Source of the DNA: JANMAT01 sp031359995
GTDB lineage: Bacteria; Actinomycetota; Acidimicrobiia; Acidimicrobiales; Ilumatobacteraceae
DNA: 64,000 nucleotides
Direction of reading: 5' to 3'
Assembly: GCA_031359995.1 (NCBI GenBank)
Contig: JANMAT010000213.1
Location: 52,286-116,285 of the forward strand
The translations under genes were made by a program, and so were the position numbers. Numbering within the stretch: position 1 is the stretch's first letter; each line of letters opens with the position of its first letter. Of this stretch, positions 32,321 to 40,335 are shown piece by piece. The notes under the pieces were generated by a model. It did no database searches, had not been told where the DNA came from, and saw only the letters and a program-made list of their open reading frames with translations.

Positions 32321-33010
32321 CTAGCCGGGCAGCTTGATCGGTTCGACGTGCACGGAGCGGGCCTCGCCCGACGACCGGAACGTCACCAGCGCGCACGAGG
32401 CGTAGCGCTTGGGTGAACCCGAGTACCACGCCACCACGTCGCCGGCGCTCACATCGTGCTGCACGTCCCAGTGGCCCAAGGCCACGTAGTCGCGGTCGGT
32501 CGCCGCGATCTGCTCCGACGTGATCAGGTACGAGCGGTGCCGGTCCTCGTCGTAGCGCACCAGGTGGCCGTGGGCCAGCGCCACCTGCCACGGCTGGGCC
32601 CCTCGGGGCGGCAGATCGACGAGCGGCGACTGGTCGGCGAACGACAGATGGGGCCGACCCCACAGCTCGAGACCCAGGTGGGGCAGCTCCACGGTGGCGC
32701 CGTCGGGCGCAGTGATGAGGTGGACGTGCCCGGGCAGCTCGGTGCGGTGGTACACGCCGCCGGGCATGTACGGGTCGTGGTTGCCGGGCAGCACCACCAC
32801 GGGCACCCGCAAGCGCTCCAGATGGGACACGAAGACGGCGACCGTGGTGTCGTGCACGCGGTTGTCGTCGAAGGTGTCGCCCACCAGCACGACCACGTCC
32901 ACGTCGAGCTCGAGCGCGGCGTCCACCAGCTGCACGAGGCCCTTGTCGCCACCGGGCCCGTTCTCGATGTGCACGTCGGACGCGTGCAGCATGCGCACGT
33001 GGTCGCTCAC
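32321..33010 (-). CDS. Metallophosphoesterase, SbcD/Mre11-like
   Basis: Binuclear metal phosphoesterase of 229 residues. The five ligand motifs are visible: ASDVH (residue 10), VLVGDTFDDN near 43, LPGNHDPY near 75, ALAHGHLV near 143 and ALGHWDVQHDV near 177. HASDVH with GDTFDDNRVHD resembles DNA repair exonuclease D-type domains, but SbcD-specific capping domains are missing and there is no sbcC nearby. It is coupled by a 4-bp GTGA overlap to another phosphoesterase gene upstream. Substrate open. Confidence 0.8.
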   Translation of the reverse strand: MSDHVRMLHASDVHIENGPGGDKGLVQLVDAALELDVDVVVLVGDTFDDNRVHDTTVAVFVSHLERLRVPVVVLPGNHDPYMPGGVYHRTELPGHVHLITAPDGATVELPHLGLELWGRPHLSFADQSPLVDLPPRGAQPWQVALAHGHLVRYDEDRHRSYLITSEQIAATDRDYVALGHWDVQHDVSAGDVVAWYSGSPKRYASCALVTFRSSGEARSVHVEPIKLPG

Positions 33011-33696
33011 GCGCCGCCCCGCGCCACGAGGTGCTCGACGGGATCCAGACCAGCCTTGGCGGCAAGCCCGTCAGGCGTCAGCTGGAACACGGTGGCCCGG
33101 GCCACCCCGGCGTTCACCTCGAGCAGGCCGACGGTGCCGAGCTGGGTGTTGAGGTTGCGCGGGTAGGTGGGCGAGCCGGGGTTCACGCACAGCGTGGACC
33201 CGATGACGTCGATCGCCTCCACGTGGGTGTGGCCGTACACCACGACGTCGACGTCGACGGTGCCGAAGCGCCGTTCGAACCAGCGGGCCACCGTGTAGTT
33301 CGGTGGCACCTCGGGGATGGGCAGGTCGTGGGTGAGACCCACGCGCACGCCGCCCAGCTCCAGCAGCCACGACTCCTTGAGCAGCGGGTGGTCGGGCGTG
33401 ACCGGCCGGCCGCCGGAGCCGTCCTCGCCGTTGCCCCGCGCCGCGTACACGGGCGCCACCGCGGTCAGGGCGTGCAGCACCGACAGCTCGTGCAGATCGC
33501 CGCCGTGCAGGATCAGGTCGACGCCGACGAAGGCGTGGAAGACCTCGTCCCACAGCTCCTCGCGCGCCTCGGGGATGTGGGTGTCCGACACCAGGCCGAT
33601 GCGCAACGGCCCGTGGTGCGTCGCCGTGCCCAACAGGTCCGGCCCCAAGCTGTCCTGCATCCCGACGCCCCCACGGTCGTTCGTGCCCAGATGCAT
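33007..33696 (-). CDS. Metallophosphoesterase, YfcE/MJ0936-like phosphodiesterase
   Basis: Calcineurin-like phosphodiesterase of 229 residues. LRIGLVSDTHIPEAREELW carries the first ligands, LILHGGDLHELSVLHAL the second, YAARGNGED the third (GNxx instead of GNHE), GLTHDLPIP the fourth and YGHTHVEAIDVIGSTLCVNPGSP the last. NPGSP is the YfcE hallmark. I start at the ATG 27 bp inside the longest frame because AGGGGG lies about 9 nt before it. It is first of two coupled phosphoesterase genes and diverges from the LLM oxidoreductase. Confidence 0.83.
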   Translation of the reverse strand: MHLGTNDRGGVGMQDSLGPDLLGTATHHGPLRIGLVSDTHIPEAREELWDEVFHAFVGVDLILHGGDLHELSVLHALTAVAPVYAARGNGEDGSGGRPVTPDHPLLKESWLLELGGVRVGLTHDLPIPEVPPNYTVARWFERRFGTVDVDVVVYGHTHVEAIDVIGSTLCVNPGSPTYPRNLNTQLGTVGLLEVNAGVARATVFQLTPDGLAAKAGLDPVEHLVARGGA

Positions 33697-33734
33697 CGTG
33701 TCGCCCCCTGGCCGGCGATGCAACCGGGCGAGCG

Positions 33735-33740
33735 TAAGGT
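33735..33740 (+). promoter_or_regulatory. -10 element for the LLM oxidoreductase (leaderless)
   Basis: TAAGGT stands 6 nt before the ATG and no ribosome site lies between. Confidence 0.5.
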
Positions 33741-33746
33741 CGCGGC

Positions 33747-34646
33747 ATGCGCTTCAGCTTCTGGCCCAACCCCCGCAGCGACTGGTCCGAGATCCTGGGT
33801 TCGTGTCAGCACGCCGAACGCGTCGGCTACGACGGCATCTGGCTGTCCGACCACTTCATGCCGTTCGTCGGTGACCTCGACGGCCCCGTCCACGAGTGCT
33901 GGACCGGCCTGGCCGGCCTGGCCGCCGCCGTTCCTCGGGTGCGCATCGGGTCGATCGTGGCCGGCAACACCTACCGGCACCCGGCGGTGCTGGCCAAGCA
34001 GGCCACCACCGTCGACCACATCGCCGGCGGCCGCTGCGTGCTCGGCATCGGCGCCGGTTGGCAGGAGAACGAGCACGTCGCCTACGGCATCGAGTTCTCC
34101 ACCGTGAAGGGCCGGCTCGACCGCCTGGAGGAGGCGTGCGAGGTCATCGTCTCGCTGCTGCGTGACGAGCGCACGAACTTCGACGGCCGCTACTACCAGC
34201 TGAAGGACGCGCCGCTGTTCCCCAAGCCGGTGAACCCGAAGCTGCCCCTGCTCATCGGGGGCGGCGGCGAGCAGCGCACGCTGCGCATCGCCGCCCGCTT
34301 CGCCGACGAGTGGAACATCTGGGGCGAACCCGACCTCATGGCGGCCAAGGGCGCCGTGCTCGAGCGCCACTGCGAGACGATCGGCCGCGATCCCGGCGAG
34401 ATCCACCGCAGCGCCATCGCCCTCATGTTCCTGAGCGACGACGAGGCGTGGGTGAAGGACATGCGAGGCCGCGATCACGGACGGGCCACCATCATCGGCA
34501 CCCCGGCGCAGATGGTGGAACGGCTCCACGCCTACCAGGCCGCCGGCGTGTCCGAGCTGATCGTGCCCGACTTCACCATGCCCGACCCGGCCCGCAAGCG
34601 GGAGACCATCGAGAAGTTCATGGTCGAGGTGGCCGCCCAGGTCTGA
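33747..34646 (+). CDS. LLM-class F420-dependent oxidoreductase
   Basis: Luciferase-like TIM-barrel oxidoreductase, 299 residues, probably using coenzyme F420 (or FMN). CQHAERVGYDGIWLSDHF near residue 20 is the standard first barrel segment; VRIGSIVAGNTYRHPAVLAKQATTVDHIAGGRCVLGIGAGWQENEH is the most conserved stretch of the family (residues about 63-110), and LPLLIGGGGEQRTLRIAARFADEWN near 170 binds the cofactor phosphate. IIGTPAQMVERLHAYQAAGV closes the barrel. Substrate cannot be read from sequence. All elements are intact. Confidence 0.92.
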   Translation: MRFSFWPNPRSDWSEILGSCQHAERVGYDGIWLSDHFMPFVGDLDGPVHECWTGLAGLAAAVPRVRIGSIVAGNTYRHPAVLAKQATTVDHIAGGRCVLGIGAGWQENEHVAYGIEFSTVKGRLDRLEEACEVIVSLLRDERTNFDGRYYQLKDAPLFPKPVNPKLPLLIGGGGEQRTLRIAARFADEWNIWGEPDLMAAKGAVLERHCETIGRDPGEIHRSAIALMFLSDDEAWVKDMRGRDHGRATIIGTPAQMVERLHAYQAAGVSELIVPDFTMPDPARKRETIEKFMVEVAAQV

Positions 34647-34683
34647 CCCGGATCCCTCAACCGGCCCGGTCGACGGCCGATGG

Positions 34684-36357
34684 ATGATCGTGCTCACCGG
34701 TCTGACGAACACGCCACTCGGCGCGGACGCGTGGACCGAGATCGTCGACGTGCTGCCCGAGGGCATCGTGGTGCAGGACGCCGACGGGGCGATCGTGGGA
34801 GCCAACGTCCAGGCGTGCACCGTGCTGGGCCTGACCGCCGACCAGCTCCTCGGGCGCACCTCGTTCGATCCCCGCTGGCGGGCACTGCGGCCCGACGGCA
34901 GTGACTTCCCCGGCGACGAGCACCCGGCGATCGTGACGTTGCGCACCGGGCAGCCGTGCGACGGGGTCGTGATGGGCGTGGAGCTGCCCACCGGCGAGCG
35001 GCGGTGGATCAAGATCAGCAGCCGGCCCCTGACCGATCGCGCCGGCGCGGGGCGAGTGGTGGCGACGTTCTCCGACATCACCGCCCAGATCGCCTCGCAC
35101 GACGCGCTGGCCGAACGCGAGCTGGTGTACCGGATCTTCACCGAGACGAGCCGAGACCACGTCGTGCAGGTCAGCGATGACGGCACGATCCGCTACCAGT
35201 CGCCGGCAGCCATCGAGGCCGGCGGGCCCATGGTCGGTACGAAGATCGCCGATGCCCTCGCCCGCAACGTCCACCCCGACGACCTGGCGCGCGTCGTCGA
35301 CCACATGGCCCGCATCGACCGCGAACCCACGGGCGACCGGTCGGCCGAGATGCGCATCCGCCACCGCGACACCACCTACCGCTGGTACGACGTGCGCGTC
35401 TGGCGGGCGCCGGGCATTCCGGGCGTGGTGTTCGAGGCCCACGACATCACCGCCATCCGCGCGGCCGAGCGGCGCCTGGCCGACGCCGAGACGTTCTTCC
35501 GCCAGGCGTTCGAGGACGCGCCGATCGGCCTGTGCCTGGCCAGCATCGACGACGTCGCGCCACCCCAGCTGGTCGCCTGCAACCGGCTCTACGCCCACGC
35601 CTTCGGCTACGAGCCCGAGGACCTCGTCGGTCAGCCCACGAGTGGGCAGATCCACGCCGACGACTGGGCCGCCGCCCAAGCCGGTCGCCAGCGGCTCCTG
35701 AACGGCGAGACGACCCGCGAGCGCATGCAGGTGCGCATCGTGCGGCGGGACGGCTCGGCGCTGTGGTGCTCGATGACCCGCTCGATGCTGCGCGACGGCG
35801 ACGGCACGCCGCGCTTCACGATGGCCCAGCTCGAGGACGCGACCGAGTCGCGCGCCGTGGTCGACGAGCTCGCCGCGCTGGCCCACAGCGATCCCCTGAC
35901 CGGCGTCTCCAACCGGCGCGGCCTCGACGTGGCGCTCGCAGGCCTCCTGACCGACGCCGTGGCATCGTCGCCGGCCGCCCTGTACTTCGTCGACCTCGAC
36001 GGCTTCAAAGAGGTCAACGACCGCCTCGGGCACGCCGGCGGCGACGTGGTCCTACAGACCGTGGCCCAGCGGCTGCTCGGCCTCACCCGCACCGGCGACA
36101 CCGTCGCCCGCGTCGGCGGCGACGAGTTCATCGTGCTGGCCCGCCACGTCGGATCCGAGGAGGCCGCCGAGCGCCTCGGCCAGCGACTGCGCGACATGGC
36201 GGTGACCGTCGACGCCGCCGCCGCGCTGGTGGTACGGGCCAGCGTGGGCATGGCCCGCCCACGGGCCTACGACAGTGCGCAGGCGCTCATCGACCGGGCC
36301 GACCGCATGATGTACCGGGTCAAGCAGGCACGCGTCGTCAGCGACGCGCACCCATGA
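34684..36357 (+). CDS. Triple-PAS diguanylate cyclase (GGDEF)
   Basis: Makes cyclic di-GMP from two GTP, probably in response to signals sensed by PAS domains. The protein has 557 residues, no transmembrane segment, three PAS units (about 20-130, 145-265 and 272-395) and a GGDEF domain from about 400. The catalytic motif VGGDEFIV is intact at residues 478-482 and the allosteric inhibition site R-x-x-D is present as RTGD (469-472), five residues before it. SDPLTGVSNRRGLDVAL opens the domain. No EAL domain. It overlaps mreB by 20 bp, tail to tail. No clear Shine-Dalgarno; a later start is possible. Confidence 0.92.
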   Translation: MIVLTGLTNTPLGADAWTEIVDVLPEGIVVQDADGAIVGANVQACTVLGLTADQLLGRTSFDPRWRALRPDGSDFPGDEHPAIVTLRTGQPCDGVVMGVELPTGERRWIKISSRPLTDRAGAGRVVATFSDITAQIASHDALAERELVYRIFTETSRDHVVQVSDDGTIRYQSPAAIEAGGPMVGTKIADALARNVHPDDLARVVDHMARIDREPTGDRSAEMRIRHRDTTYRWYDVRVWRAPGIPGVVFEAHDITAIRAAERRLADAETFFRQAFEDAPIGLCLASIDDVAPPQLVACNRLYAHAFGYEPEDLVGQPTSGQIHADDWAAAQAGRQRLLNGETTRERMQVRIVRRDGSALWCSMTRSMLRDGDGTPRFTMAQLEDATESRAVVDELAALAHSDPLTGVSNRRGLDVALAGLLTDAVASSPAALYFVDLDGFKEVNDRLGHAGGDVVLQTVAQRLLGLTRTGDTVARVGGDEFIVLARHVGSEEAAERLGQRLRDMAVTVDAAAALVVRASVGMARPRAYDSAQALIDRADRMMYRVKQARVVSDAHP

Positions 36358-37342
36358 ACATGTCCTTGACCTCGTCGTAGTGCTCGATGCAGTGCCCGGC
36401 GCCGAGCACGACCGACTCGAGCGGCGCCTCGACCATGTGCACCGGCACCTTGGTCTCGCGCTCGATGCGACGGTCGAGGCCGCGCAACATGCCACCGCCA
36501 CCCACGAGGTGGATGCCGTGGATGAGGAAGTCCTGGCACAGCTCGGGTGGGGCCTTGCTCAGGCAGCGGATGACCGAGTCGACGATGACCTGCACCACTT
36601 CGTCGATGGCGCCGCGCACCTCGAGCGGTGACAGGGTGACCGTCTTGGGCAGACCGCTCACCAGGTCGCGACCGCGCACCTCGGCGTGGGCCTCGTCGGG
36701 TGTGGCCGCGGCCGAGCCGATGGCGACCTTGATCTCCTCGGCCGTGCGCTCGCCGATGGCGATGCCGTACTCCTTGCGCACGTAGTTCTGGATGGAGGCG
36801 TCCAGGTCGAAGCTGCCGACACGCACCGCTTCCAGCGCCACGATGCCGCCGAGCGAGATGACCGCGGTCTCGCTGGTACCCCCACCGATGTCGATGACCA
36901 TCGACCCGACCGGTTCGTAGATGGGGAGGCCGGCGCCGATGGCGGCGGCCATGGGCTGCTCGATGAGCTGGGGCTCGGCCGCGCCGGCCCGCCGCGCCGC
37001 TTCGGTCACGGCCCGCTTCTCGACCTCGGTGATGGCCGACGGCACGCAGATGAGGACCCGGGGGCGGTTGAAGCGGCTCACACCGACGCGCTGGAGAAGC
37101 AGGCGGATCATGCGCTCGGTGATCTCGAAGTCGGTGATGGCGCCGCCCCGCAGCGGTCGCACGGCGACGATGTACCCGGGCGTGCGCCCGATCATCTGCC
37201 ACGCCTCGTGGCCGGTGGCCAGCACCTCCTTGTTCTGGCTGTTGACGGCGATGACGGTGGGTTCGTTGAGCACGATCCCGCGGCCCTTCGCGTAGACCAG
37301 TGTGTTGGCCGTACCGAGGTCGATGGCCAGGTCGCGTGCCAA
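36338..37342 (-). CDS. mreB: Rod-shape actin homologue MreB
   Basis: Actin-fold ATPase that guides lateral wall synthesis, 334 residues. The start ARDLAIDLGTANTLVYAKGRGIV has the phosphate-1 loop; phosphate-2 is VIDIGGGTSETAVISLGG near residue 160; the adenosine motif is HLVGGGGMLRGLDRRI near 288. Length and motifs match MreB closely. The start is TTG: AAGGGG lies 7 nt upstream and the protein then aligns with the common ARDLAIDLG start. mreC, mreD, rodA and pbp2, which usually follow, are absent; a GGDEF gene lies tail to tail instead. moaE is 4 bp upstream on the same strand. Confidence 0.95.
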   Translation of the reverse strand: MARDLAIDLGTANTLVYAKGRGIVLNEPTVIAVNSQNKEVLATGHEAWQMIGRTPGYIVAVRPLRGGAITDFEITERMIRLLLQRVGVSRFNRPRVLICVPSAITEVEKRAVTEAARRAGAAEPQLIEQPMAAAIGAGLPIYEPVGSMVIDIGGGTSETAVISLGGIVALEAVRVGSFDLDASIQNYVRKEYGIAIGERTAEEIKVAIGSAAATPDEAHAEVRGRDLVSGLPKTVTLSPLEVRGAIDEVVQVIVDSVIRCLSKAPPELCQDFLIHGIHLVGGGGMLRGLDRRIERETKVPVHMVEAPLESVVLGAGHCIEHYDEVKDMFMGARR

Positions 37343-37346
37343 GCGT

Positions 37347-37859
37347 CTACCCCTTGCTCTCCGCCGAGTGACCGCCGGCCGTCCGGTCGCGTGCAACCTC
37401 GGCCACCGTGGTGACCTCGTGGGCACCGAGCGCCCAGTCGGCGCCCTCGTCCCACCGCTCCTGCTTCCAGATCGGTGCCGTCGCCTTCAGGGTGTCGATG
37501 CCGAACCGGGCCGCCTCGAACGCCTCGCCGCGATGCGGCGCCGAGACGACCACGACCACTGACGACTCGCCGAGCGCGAGCGGACCGGTGCGATGCAGGA
37601 TGCCGACGCGCCCGGTGGTCGGCCACTGCCGGCGGATCTCCGCGGCGATGGCGGCGAAGCGCGGGAGCACGTGCTCCTCGTAGGCCTCGTAGGTGAGCTC
37701 GACCACACCGGTGCGACCTTCGGCGTGGTCACGCGCCGTGCCCGAGAAGAGCACGATCGCTCCGCACGACGGCAGCACGGCCCACTCGTAGGCGGCGCCC
37801 ACGGGCAGCACGTCAGGAGTCAGCACGAACCAGTCGTCGACGTGAGCCGGGGGTAGCAC
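37347..37859 (-). CDS. moaE: Molybdopterin synthase catalytic subunit
   Basis: Large subunit of molybdopterin synthase, which transfers sulfur from MoaD thiocarboxylate to precursor Z. The 170-residue protein shows CGAIVLFSGTARDHAEGRTGVVELTYEAYEEHVLPR near residue 30, ILHRTGPLALGESSVVVVVSAPHRGEAF near 90 and the catalytic lysines in TLKATAPIWKQERW near 130. The GTG start follows TAGCAT by 7 nt on the minus strand. moaD and other moa genes are not here. Co-transcribed with mreB by position. It should serve molybdoenzymes such as the one near 28-30 kb. Confidence 0.93.
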   Translation of the reverse strand: MLPPAHVDDWFVLTPDVLPVGAAYEWAVLPSCGAIVLFSGTARDHAEGRTGVVELTYEAYEEHVLPRFAAIAAEIRRQWPTTGRVGILHRTGPLALGESSVVVVVSAPHRGEAFEAARFGIDTLKATAPIWKQERWDEGADWALGAHEVTTVAEVARDRTAGGHSAESKG

Positions 37860-37866
37860 ATCAGGG

Positions 37867-37872
37867 ATGCTA
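37867..37872 (-). promoter_or_regulatory. -10 element for moaE-mreB (leaderless)
   Basis: TAGCAT on the minus strand ends 7 nt before the moaE GTG. Confidence 0.5.
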
Positions 37873-37969
37873 CCGCCCGTCAGCCGTGCATCGGCCCTCG
37901 GGCCGGCGCGCGTGCTCGCATCGGCCCTCGTAGGTGCTGGCCCGCGACCACAGCGCGGCAACGTGTCAG

Positions 37970-37975
37970 TACGCT
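37970..37975 (+). promoter_or_regulatory. -10 element for the PDZ protein gene (leaderless)
   Basis: TACGCT is 8 nt before the GTG start; the region lacks a ribosome site. It decides the start against longer in-frame alternatives. Confidence 0.45.
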
Positions 37976-37983
37976 CCTGCCCC

Positions 37984-39222
37984 GTGGAGCGGAGTGGTTG
38001 GTTCGATGATGACGACGATGACACGCCGTCCGAACCGGTGCCCAGCGAGCGCGCCTGGCGTCACCCGAGCGAGCTCGGGCCGCATGGTGCGTTCCAGGCC
38101 GCCGCGCCGTTGCGTCGGCGCGCCGGCACCCGCTTCGTGGCCGCCCTCACGTTGGGCACCGCCGGTTCGCTGGTGATCGCCCTGCTGGCCAGCGTCCACG
38201 CCTTCGGCCCCACCGGTGAGGTCTCCGCGGCGAGCAACGCCATCGAGGGATCCATCGTCGGTGGGTCACCCTCGTTCGGCTTCGCACCGACGACCACGCA
38301 GCTCATCGCCGTGCTGACGAGCGTCGCCACCTCCACCACGGTGGCCGCCAGCATGCCGGCGGTGGTGAAGGTGCACACCGCCGACCCGAACCACACGATC
38401 CACGCCGCGCTGGTCGACGACGGCTCGCTGGTGACCACGATCGAGGAACTGGGTGACGCCAAGGAGGGTGAAGCGGTCCTGGCCGACGGCAGCACCGTCA
38501 AGGTCACCGTGTACCGCATCGACGCCGTGACGGGCATGGCCCACCTGCGGGCCGCCGCCGCGGTGGACGGAGCCGCCGAGCCCGACGCCGCCTGGATGGG
38601 TGTGAGCTGCGGCGACGGCCGCGAGGCGACGCCCACCGCCGACGGTCCGGCCGAGCCCAGCCGGCCGACCACCGCGGTCGAGGGGCCCTCCACCACCACC
38701 GGCGATCCCACCACCGCGGCCACCGCGTCGGCGCCGGTCGCCGGGGCCACCGCGTCGTCCACTGCGGCGCCCACCACGGTCGCCAGGAACGGGGCCCCGC
38801 CCCTGGTCGGCCCGTCGGCCGCTCCGACCACGGCCGCGCCCACCACCGTCGCACCGGCCGCGGTCCGGTCGACGGTGGGCGGCCCGGTCGCGACCGGTGC
38901 CGACGCCACGACCACGACCGTGCCGGTCACGGCGCTGGGCCTCAGCACGACCACCGAGACCGCGCTGGCCACCACCACCACGGCGGCGGCGATGGTCGCC
39001 GGCGTGCGCGTGCTGGCGATCTTCCCCAACAGCCCGGCCGCCGGCACGTTGCAGGAGGGCGATCTGATCATCGGCCTCGACGGTCACGCCGTGCACACGA
39101 CCTGGGCACTGGTGCTCGCCGTGCGCCAGCACCCTGCAGGCACGACGGTCACCGTCGAGTTCCTGCGCGACGGCCGCCGCTACGAGCGACCGGTCCTGCT
39201 GGCGCCGGCCCCGACCCGCTGA
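37984..39222 (+). CDS. Membrane-anchored PDZ protein with a degenerate protease-like segment
   Basis: Protein of 412 residues. A cytoplasmic N-terminus with an Asp run (FDDDDDD) and AWRHPSELG, a motif seen before the membrane helix of actinobacterial HtrA-like proteins, precedes one helix (LTLGTAGSLVIALLASVHAFG, near 60-80). Outside, residues 120-210 resemble the first barrel of a trypsin-like domain (MPAVVKVHTADPN, VDDGSLVTTIEEL, VTVYRIDAVTGMAHLRAA) but the catalytic His, Asp and GNSGGP Ser are not there. A Thr/Ala/Pro linker of about 120 residues follows, then a PDZ domain (VRVLAIFPNSPAAGTLQEGDLIIGLDG, near 340). It probably binds protein ends rather than cutting them. Confidence 0.72.
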   Translation: MERSGWFDDDDDDTPSEPVPSERAWRHPSELGPHGAFQAAAPLRRRAGTRFVAALTLGTAGSLVIALLASVHAFGPTGEVSAASNAIEGSIVGGSPSFGFAPTTTQLIAVLTSVATSTTVAASMPAVVKVHTADPNHTIHAALVDDGSLVTTIEELGDAKEGEAVLADGSTVKVTVYRIDAVTGMAHLRAAAAVDGAAEPDAAWMGVSCGDGREATPTADGPAEPSRPTTAVEGPSTTTGDPTTAATASAPVAGATASSTAAPTTVARNGAPPLVGPSAAPTTAAPTTVAPAAVRSTVGGPVATGADATTTTVPVTALGLSTTTETALATTTTAAAMVAGVRVLAIFPNSPAAGTLQEGDLIIGLDGHAVHTTWALVLAVRQHPAGTTVTVEFLRDGRRYERPVLLAPAPTR

Positions 39223-39247
39223 CCGCTCCGACCCCGGTGACCGCACG

Positions 39248-40318
39248 TCAGCGGCGCGAGCGCACGACCTTGCCCACGACGCCGACCACGGTGCCGACCA
39301 GGCCGAGCGCGCCCACACCGGCGGCGCCCAGGGCCAGCTCCTGCTTGCGGCTCGGGGTGAGCAGCGACCACCACTTGGCCTCGGTGCCGGCCACGTAGGC
39401 CTGCTCGCTGGTGAAGCGGGCCGACCAGCCGTGCGCCTTCAGCCGATCGCTGGCCACGACCCAGGGGTGCTGGGTGAACGGCAGCATGCCGGGCGGGATG
39501 GGACCGCGCTGGAACCGCCAGCGCAGCTTGGCCGTCACCGCGGCGAGGCGACCGGGCAGGCGCAACCGCGGGCGGGCCACGGCGAGGGCGCGGACCATCT
39601 CGCCCGGCATCCACCCGTCGGGCGCCACGTTGTACACACCGTCGAGCGCCTGGACCCGCGCCAGATCGATGGCCCGGGCCAGATCATCGAGGTGCAGGAA
39701 CTGGGCCGGCGGGTCCTCCTCTCCCAGCCGCATGCCGGCGGCGGCGGCCAGCGACGCCGCCAGCCACGGCGAGCGGTCAGGGCCCAGGGCGAGACACGGG
39801 CGCAGCACTGCGGCGACGCGCCCGGGCGCGGCGCTGACCCACTCGGCCACCAGCTGCTCGCGCTGGCCCTGCTGCACGGCGTAGGCGAAGCCGGGGTTGG
39901 GGCGCACCGGCGCGTCCTCGGTGAGGGGCACCGGGTTGTTGGGCCATGCCCCGTACACCAGGGCCGATGACATGGCCACGATGTGGGGCACGCCGGTGGC
40001 GGTCATGGCGGCGAGAAGTCGCCGGGTGCCCTCCACGTTGGTGGCCTCGCTGTGCCGCCGGCGCCACTCGGTGTCGACGGCGAAGGCCAGGTGCACCACG
40101 GTGTCCGCCCCGGCCACCAGCGGCTGCAGGTCGGCGACGGCCACGCTGGCCTGGTGGTGGGTGACCTTGGGCAGCTCGTGGCGCGCCGGCACGATGTCGA
40201 GTGCGACCACGCTGGCCACCGAGGGGTCGGCCGAGAGCAGCCGCAGCACCCGCTGGCCGACGCCGCCGGCGGCGCCGGTGACCACGACCCGGGCACCGCG
40301 GTGGATCTCGCTCGTCAC
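39248..40318 (-). CDS. NAD-dependent epimerase/dehydratase (extended SDR)
   Basis: Rossmann-fold sugar or sterol-type oxidoreductase of 356 residues. VVVTGAAGGVGQRVLRLL is the nucleotide loop (G-x-x-G-x-x-G, residue 12 on), ALDIVP the acidic strand end, and the active-site Tyr-x3-Lys is altered: YAVQQGQ near residue 150, with Gln where Lys is expected. The Ser precedes it in MSSALVYGAW. A C-terminal hydrophobic helix (LGAAGVGALGLVGTVVGVVG) and basic tail suggest membrane attachment. The GTG start lies only 17 bp from that of the divergent DUF2342 gene. Substrate unknown, and the altered YxxxK questions catalysis. Confidence 0.75.
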   Translation of the reverse strand: MTSEIHRGARVVVTGAAGGVGQRVLRLLSADPSVASVVALDIVPARHELPKVTHHQASVAVADLQPLVAGADTVVHLAFAVDTEWRRRHSEATNVEGTRRLLAAMTATGVPHIVAMSSALVYGAWPNNPVPLTEDAPVRPNPGFAYAVQQGQREQLVAEWVSAAPGRVAAVLRPCLALGPDRSPWLAASLAAAAGMRLGEEDPPAQFLHLDDLARAIDLARVQALDGVYNVAPDGWMPGEMVRALAVARPRLRLPGRLAAVTAKLRWRFQRGPIPPGMLPFTQHPWVVASDRLKAHGWSARFTSEQAYVAGTEAKWWSLLTPSRKQELALGAAGVGALGLVGTVVGVVGKVVRSRR

Positions 40319-40323
40319 CTGCC

Positions 40324-40329
40324 TACCAT
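40324..40329 (+). promoter_or_regulatory. -10 element for the DUF2342 gene (leaderless)
   Basis: TACCAT is 6 nt before the GTG. It lies inside the 17-bp gap between two divergent start codons, leaving no room for a leader on either side. Confidence 0.45.
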
Positions 40330-40335
40330 GCCCTT

